A DNA stretch of 64,000 bases from Udeniomyces pyricola. Taxonomy: Eukaryota; Basidiomycota; Tremellomycetes; Cystofilobasidiales; Mrakiaceae. The stretch lies in assembly GCA_039545295.1 (NCBI GenBank), contig BCIK01000010.1, forward strand, positions 724,160 to 788,159, in the 5' to 3' direction. Within the stretch, counting starts at the first letter, position 1; the number at the start of each line of letters is the position of its first letter. Both the position numbers and the translations under genes were made by a program. The notes beneath the pieces were generated by a model that saw only the letters and a program-made list of their open reading frames with translations, searched no databases and was not told where the DNA came from. Below are positions 34,895-47,318 of this stretch, one piece after another.

Positions 34895-37847
34895 GCGCTA
34901 TCGATACACCCTTCAACGACCCGTACCTTGCTTTGCTTTACCATCCCCAGTCGCCCTCGGCTTCTGCCAGCCATCCATCATCCTCACCCATCCGAGCCGC
35001 TCTCCTCCCATCGACCAACGCCCGCAGGGTTTCTGCCTCATCGATCTCTCCCTCTCGTCCACACTCGATACTTCCCTCTCTCTACGCGAGCTCCATCCGG
35101 CGCCAGAGCGATTCGGCTATAAAACATCAAACTCACGTCATGAATCCCGACGTCCTTGCTTCGACGCCCGCTCCAGTGACGCGATTTCTTATCCTCTCTG
35201 CGCCTCTCATTCGATTCTTGCGATCATCACTCGAAGTTATCCTCTGGCGGGACAAGGAAGGGAAAGCCAAGAGTATCACTCTTCTTGCTGGGTGGTGGGC
35301 CCTCTGCCTTCTCGGCTGGGGTATCGTCAGGTGAGTGCTACCAGCCGCTCCTCCGGGAACGAGAGGTGACGGATGGTCCGAGTGCGTTGTCGTCGGTCCG
35401 CTTGGGATTTAGCCGGTACCTTGGATGGCAACTACGTATCCGGCAAGAGAAGAGGAGGAGGTCTCTCTTCACCCTGCCCTTGACATATGTCTGGCACTGA
35501 CTTCATCTTCGCTTGACTGATCACATGGCGACTCGGATCTGGACTCCCTGCTAGATACATGTTACCACCTTTCCTGCTCTTTCTCTACCTTTATCCGTCG
35601 CTGCCAACCATCTCCTCGGTCCTCACATCTGCATTCTCCCCGCATGGCGCTCAAACACTGGGTCCCTCGTCTCTCGGTCCGGTCTCTTTCCCCTCTCAAC
35701 CTTCGACTTCCGTGACCCTCATCACCTGGCAAGCCGAACCAGCCACTTCTCAATCGCTCCTCCAAACTGTTGCCGAGTTCTCTGCCTTTCATTCTCTACT
35801 CGCACAAGCCTGGCCTGCCTGGCTCGGTAGCCTCAAGGATCTGCACGAAACTGTGGGTCATGCGGCAATCGGGAGGGCTCTCATCGGTGCCTGGGCGACG
35901 TGGATCGTGGGCGGGTGGTTGTTCGGTGTCCGAGTCGTGAGTTCAAGTATGGGCCTTGCTCGTCGCCTTAGCGTTCTCGTTCATCGCTGATCTTTGACTT
36001 GCGCTAATACTCAACAGTTGATCGGTATCATTGGCACAATTATTCTTCTCCTGCCTTCGCCTTATTTCCCGCCTCTGGTCACTGCATTTCAAACCTCTCG
36101 TACTCTGAGAAAACTTTTCGCTATCCTGTCTTTCGTCATCTTGGGCGGCTCTTGCCAAGCATCTTCTCCCATATCCGAAACCACAAATGACGTTCACACA
36201 CCCTTTTGGACAAGCCTGTTCGTCCGGCGCGAGCTTCCTCTGTCAGAGTCCGCTCAACCTTCCTCACCGGCCAGTCGTGGTCGCAGTGGTTCTCTCAAGG
36301 CATTCCTCGGACTCGCTGGCGCGGGTGAGAACAAGAGCGAAGACATGCAAACCGAGACGGGCGGATCGAGGAAGGCGGTCGATGTACCAATGCATTGGGA
36401 GGAACAGCCGCTGCTCTACCGGTTTGAGATTGTTGAAAACCAGAGGTGGTGGCTCGCTCTCGATTGGACAGCAACGCTTGCTCCGGGAGACCGCCCAGTT
36501 TGGTTCGTTCGTGCATGTATCTGATTACACGCAAACTATGCCAGCACTCACTCGATTTCTTCCATAACAACAGGTGTGATACCCATCTTCACCCGACTCT
36601 ACCCCCCACACAGTTTACCCTTCCGCCTTCGTCGAAGATCGTCATCCCTTCATCGACTCAACCCAAAACCTATCAAGAAGAACGCACCACCTCTTGGCGA
36701 TGGATCGACGATGACTGGGCTGTGTTGCGAAATTATCATCCCGTCACTGGCGCCGATACCGGCTCGGTCAATAACACGTCAAACTCTGGCGGTGGGGGCG
36801 CAGCCGACCTTGGGAGGGGGTTCACTACGTTCGTGCCTGCAAAGACCATCAGCACGAGCGCTTCCTTGGGTGCGCTAGGTGGATCGGATGTTTCCTCTAC
36901 TCTACCCTCAAACTCGAGCACAGCGACTGGTGGAGGCAGTGGCGGTTCCGGTGGGATTCAGGCACGTATGTCTCTCGGCGAGCAAGCCCTTTCCAAGGGA
37001 CTTGAAAGGCTCAAGGCCGCCACTGCTCACGCCACTTCGTCAGCCTCACCAATGCTCGATTCGACAACCCTCGGCTCTCCTACCAAGGGATCCTCAGCAA
37101 CAAACGTTGGCATGGGTCATTCAACCTCAAGCCCAGGCGTAGATGGCGACAGCCAAAGGACGCTTTTTGCCACTATGTCGGCTGCTCAGGCCCAAAACAC
37201 CTCGAACTTGATACCCGCGACGGATGGAGAGATGATGATCGCAAAAGAGCTTGATGAGTTGAATGCACCGACTGACGACCTGGGTTGGAGCTATGGAGGG
37301 AACAAATGGGAGGTGGGTCTTTGTTTATAAGTCTATCTGATCTTACTTGTTTGGATGCTTTCGTCCCTGACATCTCCACAATCTTGTTCTGTCATGCTAG
37401 GGACTCAACGCTCGAGGTGGTCTGGGAAAGTTCACTCGAAGAAGGACGTGGATTAGGAGAGCTCTCTGTGTCGAATCTGTGCTGCTTATTCCCTTACCTC
37501 AAGTCTTGGAATCCAAGTCAAGCGGATCATCTTCCATCTTCCCTTCATCGCTTCCTACTACGTCTGCTGCCTTGAACTCAGGCCGCGAACAAGAATCGCC
37601 TCCTTCGCCTTCATCACGTAAAACACCATCTCGCTCCTCGTCTATCTCTCGCAGAGCAAGCGGGCTTGACCCCGGACGGTCTGGAAGCGTTGGAAGTGTC
37701 GAAGTCGTTTCCGCCGCGAGCACGGCAACAGGTCCAATCCCATTCGCTTTGTCCGGCAGCAATATCTCGGACAAACCACGAGAGGGGTCTGGGACCTCAA
37801 CGACAGAGGCCCTTCGCCAACGGTTGAAGAAGGCGGTCGAGAGTTGA
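34891..37847 (+). CDS. Dysferlin-domain ER/peroxisome membrane protein (Pex30/Pex29-like)
   Basis: Related to the fungal Pex24p/Pex30 family, ER membrane proteins with reticulon-like membrane domains that shape sites of peroxisome and lipid-droplet formation. It starts at MSAIDTPFNDPYLALLYHPQ, followed by a Ser/Pro-rich head. Several membrane segments follow: ITLLAGWWALCLLGWGIVR, MLPPFLLFLYLYPSLP and LIGIIGTIILLLPSPYF. The dysferlin (DysF) N part is LYRFEIVENQRWWLALDWTA with PGDRPVW (about 36.42-36.5 kb). It continues after an intron with WRWIDDDWAV. A 200-residue Gly/Ser-rich insertion separates it from the DysF C part, LGWSYGGNKWE then GKFTRRRTWIRRA (37.28-37.46 kb). The Ser-rich tail ends at TGA 37845-37847. 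Paralogue identity within Pex28-32 cannot be settled by eye. Confidence 0.78.
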
Positions 37848-38711
37848 GTCATAGAAAACCTGGGGCACCATCATGGGCTTGTTTCTGATTCGCAAGAGCA
37901 GCAGTCGAGCCTTGCCACACAGATGAGGAAACGATACACATGAGATTCGAAAGCTTCGCAAAGAAGATAAAATGGAAAGGGCATTCGATCAGGATCGAGT
38001 ATAAATCGATGATTATAGAAGAAAACCGGATGACGCGCGCTGAAGACTGACTGTCTGTGCCCAATATGCGGTTTAGTCACCGCGCTGACGAGTCTACTAA
38101 CTGTCACGGCCTTTGGCCGAGCAAGAACGATCAGTCTGGTTCTTTCTTCCGACCGCTTCCAATGATCTAAGATTCCGACATCCACCCTGGCCATTCCGCT
38201 TGACAGTCTACATCCCTTGCAGGTGTCCAGATTCCCAGAACATACGACGGCTTCGAGATCCTAAGCGGGGGCTGTGGTGAACCCCCGCGCTGATAGGTTG
38301 TGAGGGTCCGTAGCGCGTCGTTCTGTTGGATCTTCTGTTTTCTATTTCTGTTCTGTTCTATATTTTAAACTTACTTCCATTCATCAGCCTGAACTGGCCA
38401 TTCTGTCTGGTGCGAAGATAATCGTAGCGCAAAACGTACATTTACATAGTATTGGTAGCGATGGACAAGTGTTTTCGTCAAGAATCGTCGAGTCCTAAAT
38501 CCTAGGCCTGGGGGTTGAATCGGAAAGAGGGCGTGTCTGTTACTTTTTCAAATGACCAATATTGAGAATGGGCTGCGTTCGTTCGCTCAGGCCCATCAAG
38601 TTAGACGAAGCTCAGGTCAGATGAGACATCCGTAATCTTTCACTCGTTCGCATTAGTCTCATACAATACACAAAATTTTCGTTTCAAGCTCCTCATGCCT
38701 GTGAGCGCAGA
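37848..38711. other. Convergent 3' spacer with a GC-rich hairpin
   Basis: These 864 bp lie between two convergent genes. They contain a perfect 7-bp inverted repeat, GCGGGGG / CCCCCGC, at 38265-38271 and 38282-38288 with a 10-nt loop, followed by T-rich sequence (38335-38370). No coding signal. Confidence 0.55.
38265..38288. repeat. GC hairpin (7-bp stem, 10-nt loop)
   Basis: Inverted repeat of GCGGGGG with CCCCCGC around a loop CTGTGGTGAA. It lies between convergent genes, so a role in 3' end formation is possible but unproven. Confidence 0.7.
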
Positions 38712-40919
38712 TCATTCGGGGGGGTCGATCATGGCCTGTCGCGTACATTAGATCCCAGAACAAGGACGATGTGAGATTGTGGAGAAGGGCTGAGTCAACT
38801 TTCCATCTTGGGAACGCTGTGAAATTACTTGGAGTACAAGGGTAGCATACCTTGATGATGCCTCGGCCATCGGTCCCTTTGCCATTCTTGGTTGCATTGA
38901 AAGCCTCAACGGCGTCCCGGAATTGGAACCGATGAGTGACCAGAGGTTTGAGATCGATCCGACCGGAATTCACGAGAGAAATGGCAAGAGGCTGCACCAG
39001 AGGCCGATGGATCGTCAGATTTGCAGCTGCATGTTGAAGCATAACAATATTCTCACGGGTCAAGCTATTGTATTTCACTCACATAATCTCCTGGACCATA
39101 ACGGAAGCTACTGATAAATTTGGCCTCCTTGCTAGCAAATGCACCAATGGGGATCTGTTTCGTTCGGGGATGAGGCGGTTGTCAGAACGTGCATCCCGAG
39201 ACCGTTGTGTTTTTTTATGCACGAAAATGTTAGAAACTTACCTGAACATCGGGACTGCCCATACCGACCTGAACGTATACACCAGCCTCTCTGACGAGAT
39301 ACATCGCCATCTGAATGCACGACTGGAGCACGTAAAAAAGCGTATGCGAGTCAGACAAGAGTCGCTATGAGATGATCAACTGGCTCGCATAGCAGAAACT
39401 GACCTCGGCCCCGCTGGCTTCGATGACAACGTCCACACCTCCTGGACCTCGCTCCGATAGGCCAAGGGCTGAGACCAGCTCTTTCGTGCACCGTCTGGAC
39501 GAGTCCGTTCGCTGCTCGCCTGCTTGAGGAGGCGAAGGCTGGAACACATCGGTCGCAGCGTATGATCGAGCAAAAGCCAAGCGATCGGTGTTGATATCAA
39601 CAGCGATGACTCTAGACGCTCCCAACGCTTTAGGAAGAAGCGTATGAGCGAGCAATACAACGAGCAACGTCAACGATCAGAAGTTTCCGAGATGAGAATG
39701 GCAGTGTCAATTTGATAGTAGATGAAATTACCCTTGGCCACAGCCATGCAGAGGAGTCCGACGGGACCTGCACCAAAGACGCACACGATCTGATACATGA
39801 TGGCCAGAACGAGGTCAGTTGCAAGGAAGGACTAGGGCAGTTAACGAAAACAATATAAAGGAATGATAGGTATGTACTTGGCCGGGTCGGACGTTGGCTA
39901 GTGTGGAGACAGAATGGACGCCAACAGCAAGAGGCTCGATAAGTGCACCGTCTTCGAACGACATTGAGTCGGGAATGTGATGAGCGATGTCAGCGGGGAG
40001 AGCAAAGTATCTCGCCAGGGTGCCGCCAGTGAAGGGAGGGGTCGCGGCAAACTGCATGTCTTGAATAAACATAAGTAAGCACGATCGTAGCATTAGCAGG
40101 TTATCTTTGGGAAGCTGGCTGATAGTAAAGCTGATATCAACAAGAACATACCTGGGCACAGATGGTATAGTCCACGCTTGCAAACTTCACACACTCGGCA
40201 GCTGACTCCGGGCTCCAACGCGACTCGATCGCCGATCTTGTGCGTTTTGACCTGAGCACCTAGTAGGCCAGTAACATTTGACGCAGATATCCGCTTCAGT
40301 ATGCAAGTGTCATGATCACGTCGGTAACATCGATGCAGCGTGTTATCGAGACATACCGACTTGCACGACTCGTCCAGAACTCTCATGTCCTAGACACATC
40401 GGGTCATTGACAACAAAGTCACCAATTTTTCCATGCTCGTGATAATGCACGTCGGAACCGCAAATGCCTGTACTTGTTGGGCCGAGAGTGGCATAAAGTT
40501 CAGCTTTCAATTCCCGTCTCATCGCTCACGCAATATTCAATGAGCAAAGGTCGGAGTACGGACCGGTCTTCATGATCTCGATCAGACAGTCTCGAGGGCC
40601 GATTGCTGGGACGGGTCGTTGCTCAAATACGGTGTCGTGGATCTAAGGTACAGAAAAAAAAAACAGGCGGAACATCCCACAGGGTGATGAGTCAGCTCGT
40701 TCACGGTAGTGTCTCTCAACCGAAATCCACCCAGTATATGGCATTCGGATAATCAAAGACGCTGTGGGTAATAAAGCACTAGATTCGAGCATCGAGCTTC
40801 AAGGTCTTTCAGCGGCTCAACCATGCCTGATCTTGAACAGCATCACTCACTCCACGAAGCACGAAGCTTGGGTTGTCCCGTATCTCAGGGTTCTTGTTTG
40901 AGACTATTGACGTCGACAT
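38712..40919 (-). CDS. XYL2: NAD-dependent polyol dehydrogenase (xylitol/sorbitol type)
   Basis: A zinc MDR-family alcohol dehydrogenase that oxidises a polyol such as xylitol or sorbitol to the ketose. The start ATG at 40919 gives a short leader, then NPSFVLRG and, after an intron, [20 protein letters not shown]. The catalytic-zinc region is [19 protein letters not shown] and GHESSG (40376-40390). The structural zinc Cys cluster [15 protein letters not shown] lies at about 40.15-40.2 kb. The Rossmann motif is [20 protein letters not shown], then [15 protein letters not shown]. The Asp after the second strand favours NAD over NADP. The last conserved exon reads [13 protein letters not shown] final small exon (AMIDPPE) probably follows an intron, with stop 38712-38714. 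Without the intron the frame runs to 38659 as poor sequence. Substrate among xylitol, sorbitol and L-arabinitol is undetermined. Confidence 0.85.
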
Positions 40920-41856
40920 CAGGAGAAAGAGTGGTTGTGGGGATAGCGGTTTGTGTTGGACGAAGAAGCTCTAGTAGGATGTTAAGCACAATCAAGACGG
41001 TGGCTTGCGAGATAGATATATCGAGGTATTGGGGAGATGGAGTGGCAGATGGGAGTGAAGGACGAAGAAAGCACAATGCCGGTCGACAATACAACCATGC
41101 ATTCCACATGACCGCATGCATGCGCTGGCCTGCCTCGGCAAAAGTCCGGAGCTATATATGTATATCACCCTACCGGAGTTATCGTACTCCCTTTATGATA
41201 TAACTATACCCGTGGCTTTTTGAGTTCGCCGAGTGGTCAGTCTGGTGATTGGGCTATTAAAGCTATACTTCCTCTATACCCATGCGGCAAATAGGATTTG
41301 AAACCTCGTTTTTTTTTTTTCTGCTTTTTTTTGCTTGAACCAAAAGAAAAAGATATAAAAAAAGATGAAAAGCAAAAGGATCAGCAAGTGTTTGCAAGAT
41401 CGATGATAATCTAGCTACCCTTGCTGGCTGCCATTTCTTGCCATGTAGATGGGTTTGGCCAAATTATATTATACCCTATCATATTATATACGATTACGTA
41501 TGCTCAATCGACAGTCCGTGATCTAAGTAATGAACGTTATATAATACATATACATCGTCAGTGGCCATGCAATCTGCAGCAGCAGACATCCGGATCTTTC
41601 GCTCGATACTGATTGTAAACATCCTGCAAGTGTCCGCCAAATACGGTTCGCCTTTAGCAAGACTGTGAGTCGTTTCAAGTCTTCGATCATATATATACCC
41701 CAGGAGCTGCTTTCATCTCGTCGTCGGCGATATACTACCCTCGATCGCACAACGTCAGCGTTTTATTTCTCTTATCATCTATGGCTACTTCCAAGCTACA
41801 TCCTCCTTTGCCGTCCAATCCGACGCCTCAAACTGATACTCCAGCCTGACGACCGC
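40920..41856. other. Spacer with homopolymer A/T runs
   Basis: About 940 bp lie between the polyol dehydrogenase start and the QCR2 3' end. It carries T runs at 41310-41332 and A-rich sequence at 41340-41380. No open frame with protein-like features. Probably the promoter of the dehydrogenase. Confidence 0.5.
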
Positions 41857-44350
41857 TTAAAGACCGAGCTCATCCTGATTTAAAGCCAATCGGGTTGAAG
41901 GTTAATCACAAATCCAACGAGTCTCCCATAAGAGGAAAGTTCGAGTGGACTCACCGAGTAAGCCATCTGACTCAAGCGAGCAACAGAAACGATCGAGGGT
42001 TTCGACTTGAGAAGGTCGGAGAGAACCTGTCCTCCCAACGACAAAATTGTCAGTAAAAAGGAAGCCACGGTGAATTATCGTAAATTGAAAAGCACAGCGA
42101 GAGAAAGCGAGCTAGGAAACGGACCTTGTTGATAGAGGTGGTTGAGACCTTGTCGAATGCCTTGAACGACTCCTCGACAGAGGTGACTTTGCCGGTGAAA
42201 ACCTATGGAGAATGGAAGACTCAAGTAAGCTGCGGTCCTCATCCTACATCAAGTGAAGGATGCAGTCGGTCACGACGCACCTCCTTGGCCAAAAGCTCCC
42301 GGACACCCTCGCTTGTTTCCCACTTCCTCGCGAGGTCAAGCTTGGCCTGCCCGACGGCTCGCTTCAGGGACTCCTCAGTGATTTTGACCCCGTTAAGCGC
42401 CTTGACAACCTCCTTGCCAGCTTGACTCAGCCTCTTGGTGCCCTCAGCAACGACCTCAACGCAAAGCAGGTTGGCGTCGGAGTAGGCCTGGTTGAAGGCT
42501 TGAGCGCTGGCGCCCTCACCAACGACCGAGGCAGCCTTAGCAAGCGGAGACAGCCGGGGCGACCACTTGAGCGAGGCGGCCGAGGACTCAACACCGAGGA
42601 TGTAAGGCAAAAGGACGTGCTCGGCGCTGGTGCTGAGAGAGCCATAAGCGATCAGAAGGGTCGGTTGGATGTCGGGCAACTGATGAAGGTCGATGGGGAT
42701 TCGAATTTCGCCTCCAAACGTCTTGGAAGAAGAGTCCGCAGTCTGAACGAGGCTTGCCGGATTGGGGTGTGTCTTGAGGTTGATAAGCTCAGTCTGGTAA
42801 GAGAGCTGCGAGAGGGCAGCCGTTTGAGCAGCAGGCGTTTGGGTTTTGATCTCTTCCTTAAGCGTCTTGATCTGCTCATCAGTCATGCCCTCGTACGACT
42901 CTCCAACGGCTTGAGAGCCCTTGGTGTCCTCGTTGATGACCTCCGCAAAGACGTGCTTGACGAGGTTTTCGAGTGACTCCTGGCTCATGCCGGTTCCGAC
43001 GACGGCGATCTCGCCAGCGATGACCTGCTCCCAGAATGCTTGAAGCTGCAAAACGCTGACAGGCTCCTCCTGAGAGGCGAAGATGGAGTTGCCAAGGCCG
43101 TTTCGGAAGGTGAGGGAGTGAGCGGCCTCGAGGGCGGTAATAGAGGGCGAGGCAGTGGCAGCAGTGGCCTCCATGACAGCGGTTGGGATGGTGTTTTCTT
43201 TGAGCTCGTACGAGAGAAGTCGAGGAGTGAGGGAGGCAGCAAGGATGTTGAGGAAGAGCGACCTGATCCAACGCAAGGACGTGATGTGCATAGCGTCCAA
43301 AATCGAGAGCAAGATCAGTTGAGGTTCTTGCACGAAAAACAGAAACTTTTATGAGGTCATTGTCGAAGCCGAGGATTTTGGCTTGTATCAAAGCGGAACA
43401 AGGGGATAGAGAAATAAGAAGTTGATCGCCAAAGACGATGGAGCCAGACTCACTCGTCACCCTTTAGGAATTCGGCAGTCAATGCGAGGTGCTCCCGAGT
43501 GAGCGTGGCAGAGAGGACACCGCCGGCATGCTCAGCAGCTCGGACAGTACCGAGAGCAGACGTCAGCCTGTTGCTCTGTTGTGAGAAAGATGAAGAAAAC
43601 GACAAGTACGTCAGCAAAGGGGCCAGCGATGGACGGTGGTCCGTCGGGCAGAAAAGTGGACAGGCGGACGCGAGAACAAGAATGAACTTCAGTAGGGCAA
43701 GCATCTCACACGTCACTCGCGATATCGTCTGTAGCCATGAGCAGTAGGTCGGAGTGATGGAGCAGAAGACAATTCACAAGCATTCGTGCCGGATGCAGGC
43801 GACAAAACGGCAGGGCCACGATCGAGCGTTGTTAAGCGTGGTCGACGATGTCGTTCACTCCCAAAAGGGAGGACGTATCACATCGAGCTTGAAGCAGGAA
43901 GCGCCCTCAGATGCTGCTTGCTACGCAAAACATCGCGATCATGTTAAACCATCCACATGGTAAAGCAGACTAGTATACGTCCGACAGCGGCCTCCTGCAT
44001 ACGCATGAACCGATGGCGGCCGCGACGTTTCTAGAAGAAGGGCGACGGAGCTTTGCAGGCGGGCTGCGAAGAGTGAGGTGGGCCAGCGCCAAGCACAATA
44101 TCGACATCTCAGTCGGGCATCGAGATCCACTAACCTTGAAAGCCGAGTTCTTGAGAACGTTGGCAACACCAGCAGCGTTTTCGAACCTGGAGCCAGCCTT
44201 AAGGATGACGGAGAGGGAGGAAGTGTGGGCACCCTCGTCAAAGGCAGTGACTTTGATGTTGGGGGAGACCTGGGAAACCGCGACGGTCGAGGCGGCTCGA
44301 GATGAGAGCACGCTACGGGCGGGAATTCGGCGGAGGATGGTAGGCAACAT
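41857..44350 (-). CDS. QCR2: Cytochrome bc1 complex core protein 2
   Basis: A subunit of mitochondrial complex III, structurally an inactive M16 metallopeptidase. ATG 44350 opens MLPTILRRIPARSVLSSRAA, a basic Ser/Arg leader for matrix import. The mature part starts ITVTAFDEG-like (KVTAFDEGAHTSSLSVILKA), then GSRFENAAGVANVLKNSAFK. Later exons have LGTVRAAEHAGGVLSATLTR and EHLALTAEFL. The main exon (42289-~43290) carries ASLTPRLLSYELKENTIPTA, ALEAAHSLTFRNGLGNSIFA and IPIDLHQLPDIQPTLLIAYG. Small 3' exons read VFTGKVTSVEESFKAF and VLSDLLKSKPSIVSVARLSQ, and the last is DELGL with TAA 41857-41859. No HxxEH zinc motif is present, as expected for core 2. An in-frame ATG at 44449 would add a hydrophobic stretch that suits mitochondrial import less well. 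Confidence 0.9.
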
Positions 44351-44450
44351 CTTAGAGAGGGCGGAAGTGTGGGAAGGAAGGTAGAGGATAGGGGGAACAC
44401 AGAAAGAAAGGAGGACGAGGTGGGTGAAGAAAGGCAAGAGAAGAGCCATC

Positions 44451-46453
44451 GATCATTATCAAGCGAGTTCAAGCTTCAGGCAACTTCAAGCTTCAACAAA
44501 GCGTGAAAAGCTCAGGCACGAGCAGAAGCGCAAGCGCGAGCGCGATTACTCGAAACGCTCGTTGAAGCGGTCAAGTGCTTTCACAAGCTTCATGCGTCTA
44601 TATACGGCAATCACAGGCGCTTGGGGGCTTGAGCTTCTGCCATCGCTCGGACGCTTATACAAGCAAGCAAGCGCCCTCACGCTTGCTTCACACTGCCAGT
44701 CGACAAATGTACCCCTATAGCCTTCATTGCATGGGTAGTTCGAACCTGTTCCAATCTGTTCCAACCTTGTCCCACGACTTTCCCCAGCCCGGGCTCCCCT
44801 TCTTTTCTTCGCCTTCGTCCATCTGCCCCCACCAAGTTACATTACTATATATGTCATGCACCTTCCTCAGCTTACCTCGCATTCTCTTGGATGACCTCTT
44901 ACAAATGTCCGGTAGTTTTTCAAAAGCGTTTCTGGACCGCTAATTTGGCTCTTAAGGTAGCGCTTTTGGACCGGCGTTCTTCAAAATGCGGTTCACAAGC
45001 ACTTCTGACACAGGCCGCGCCGCCCCCTTTCTTACAAGCGGTACGAAACCGCTTTAACCAATCGCTGCCAAACCGCATTAACAGTTCATTGTCTTCACTT
45101 AGTCCCCAAGCAACCTCATCAGAAGTCGACTCGTCGAAAGTCGACTTAGTCGGAAGTTCGAAATGTACCTCAGGCCAATCCTCCACAAGACACGGTCCTC
45201 AACGAGCACTATTATCCCCTCCTCGCAATTTCCTTCCTCTTCTATGTTCGAGCCATCTATTGCACACATCGCCTCGTTTCTTTCCAAGCTTCTGGGTACA
45301 TGACCAGGATCAGACCTGTACCTACCCATATGGATCAACATCATCCGTGGCGATTGCAGTGCTTGTCGCACATACGTTTGCCCAAAACGACGCATCTTCA
45401 TCCTGCCTTTTCTTTTTGTTACTCTCCACTTTCCCCATTCTTCTCCTCACGACCCTTGGTGCTTCCTCGCCTCTTTGGTTGAGATGTGCTACTGTCTGCT
45501 ATCAGTGTGCGACTGTGAGAAAAACCGATGGCTATGGCTAGGAAGATAAGTAAGACACTCAAGCTGACTGAGCTCTCATCATCTTTATCTTCGGTAATTT
45601 ACTCGGATGACCTTTCTCTGCATGTAACTTTATTCGATGACCCGCAAGCTGCGCGCCCTTCGGAGCCGCGTAAGACCACAGACAGTCACGTCTTGCCTCG
45701 TTTCGCTAACCATCACCGCCTAGTCTCCTACGCTGCCACAGATTTTACACGCCGCTACACAACATTGCTGAGCTTCTATGCCACAGATTCAGCGTCCTAC
45801 TCAGCTTGTCTCTCTCTGCTCGACTGATGCGGCTCTCATCAGTTTAGGCTTAGGCTGTGTTGTTCTGTTTCGACGCGATGCGTCACCTCGCTCCCTTTTC
45901 ACTGACGTTGCCCTCATCAAGTCGTATGTCTTGAGCTTCTTTGTTCCCCCTCCGCGTTGATAATCTAGTGTCCTCTCCTGCTGGCCAACATATACGCTAG
46001 CATCTTCTTCGCAGCCGGCTCAGGCGCGACATGCACGAGCGCACTGCAGGACCAAGCTTCACGCGCGGGGAAACATGTTCAGGCTCGAGCGGAAAAGATG
46101 CTGTCGCAGTTTTTCATGAGAGAGCAAAATATGACATGTGTCTCCTATAGTACCTGGTGACTCGTTGTCTGGTGAGTGAGGGCACACGTCCCAAGCTCTC
46201 AAGTCAGATGTAGGCAAATCAAGAAGCGCGGGTTGTTCGAGTACAAGCTGATACACCAAATTTGCACCACATGAGGTTCGCACTCGTTATGGTCGTGTCA
46301 GCCAGTGAGCTACGTGCGCTTCGTAGCTGTTTTAGAAGTTCTAGGCCGCGTCGGCTTCCGTACAGTGGGTGTACAGGCGGGAGCCGAAGCACCCGCAGCG
46401 CCGGGGGGTCATACGAGTAAAGTTGCCTCGAGCTTGAAGGGTCACCGCCTGGT
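44451..46453. other. 2-kb region without recognisable genes
   Basis: It holds short words repeated in both orientations: AAGCTTCA (44469-44500), AAACCGC/GCGGTT (44930-45080), and an inverted repeat AAGTCGAC / GTCGACTT (45123-45130 and 45140-45147). Plus-strand frames here translate to low-complexity Ser/Leu/His-rich sequence with no domain. Host gene density ends at QCR2, and repeat-derived DNA begins to the right, so this may be decayed transposon sequence. Confidence 0.5.
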
Positions 46454-47062
46454 ATGCGCCATCGGGCGACCCTTCTCTTACTCTTCCTAACCGATCTTCC
46501 CACACCAATCTGCCCTCCCCCTCTCTTTTCCCGTTCTTCGTCGCTCCCTGGTTTATCTGTTTTGGCATTGCTTATGAATGATGCTTATCCTTCCTTGCCA
46601 GCACCATTAGAAAAAGAAAAGCCCACACTGACCCCTCAATCTTCGCCCTTCCCTCGTACCGCAAAACACCGACTCGTTACCCACCCTTTGCCTTCCCGAC
46701 CCTCATCCCCACCTGTGACCTATGCCCGTCCCCGAGTCCGTCATCTTGGTGCTGCCCGCCATGTACGAGAGTTGAAATCACAAGATTTCAGGGGCGGGTA
46801 CTGTCTTTACCTATCACAGATGCTGTCTCCTTACGCCGAACTTTCCACCGAACCCATCTCCCAGCTGGATAACGGCGACACATCTACTCCTCTAGACTGG
46901 AAGTGTGCCATCACGCCTGAGTTTCTGAAGTATGAAAAGGTGTTCTCTAAGACTGCTGCGTCCAAGCTTCCTCCCCACAGACCATATGACCACCCTATCC
47001 CGATCGTCGAGGGCAAGACCCCCCCCCCCTGTCACGGCCCTATCTACTTACTTTTGCTCTTT
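46454..47062 (+). pseudogene. Ty3/gypsy pol fragment (pre-RT region), decayed
   Basis: The frame contains FLKYEKVFSKTAASKLPPHR followed by PYDHPIPIVEGKTPP and HGPIYLL. This is the conserved segment just before the reverse transcriptase of Ty3/gypsy (chromovirus) elements, normally LPPHRPYDHxIxLxxGxxPPxGPIY. An upstream piece (RHVRELKSQDFRGGYCLYLS) also looks transposon-derived. An 11-base C run at 47019-47029 sits inside the motif and probably caused frame slippage. The RT palm is missing after GPIY. No LTRs recognised nearby. Confidence 0.7.
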
Positions 47063-47318
47063 TCTTCCTCAAATGACTTCTTCCTCCTATCAAGCGTCTG
47101 TCGACTTCATCCCTCTCAGTCAATTTCGTGGATCTGGCAACATCACGACCACCTCCCTGACACCCTCTTCTGTTGTCAATCCGCTCAAGGCACCCATCCG
47201 GACGAAGCCATCACGAATCGATGCTTCACTGAGCAAGAAACTTTGCATCCACATAAACCCGAGATCAGCCATTTGCCACCAATGCGGAAAGAAAGGATAC
47301 ATGAGATCCGAGTATTGA
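47060..47318 (+). pseudogene. Degenerate zinc-knuckle (gag-like) fragment
   Basis: The frame ends ICHQCGKKGYMRSEY, close to a retroelement zinc knuckle (CxxCxxxGHxxxxC) with His and the last Cys replaced by Tyr. It follows the pol fragment, the reverse of normal gag-pol order, so it is likely a separate or rearranged piece. Confidence 0.4.

Noticed and set aside
42260..42976. 238-codon plus-strand frame
   Set aside because: Shadow of the QCR2 main exon on the other strand. No domain.
1..44450. Search for a biosynthetic cluster or defence island among the host genes
   Set aside because: The genes are unrelated housekeeping functions with separate promoters in both orientations. No polyketide, peptide-synthase, toxin or nucleotide-binding-receptor domains are present.
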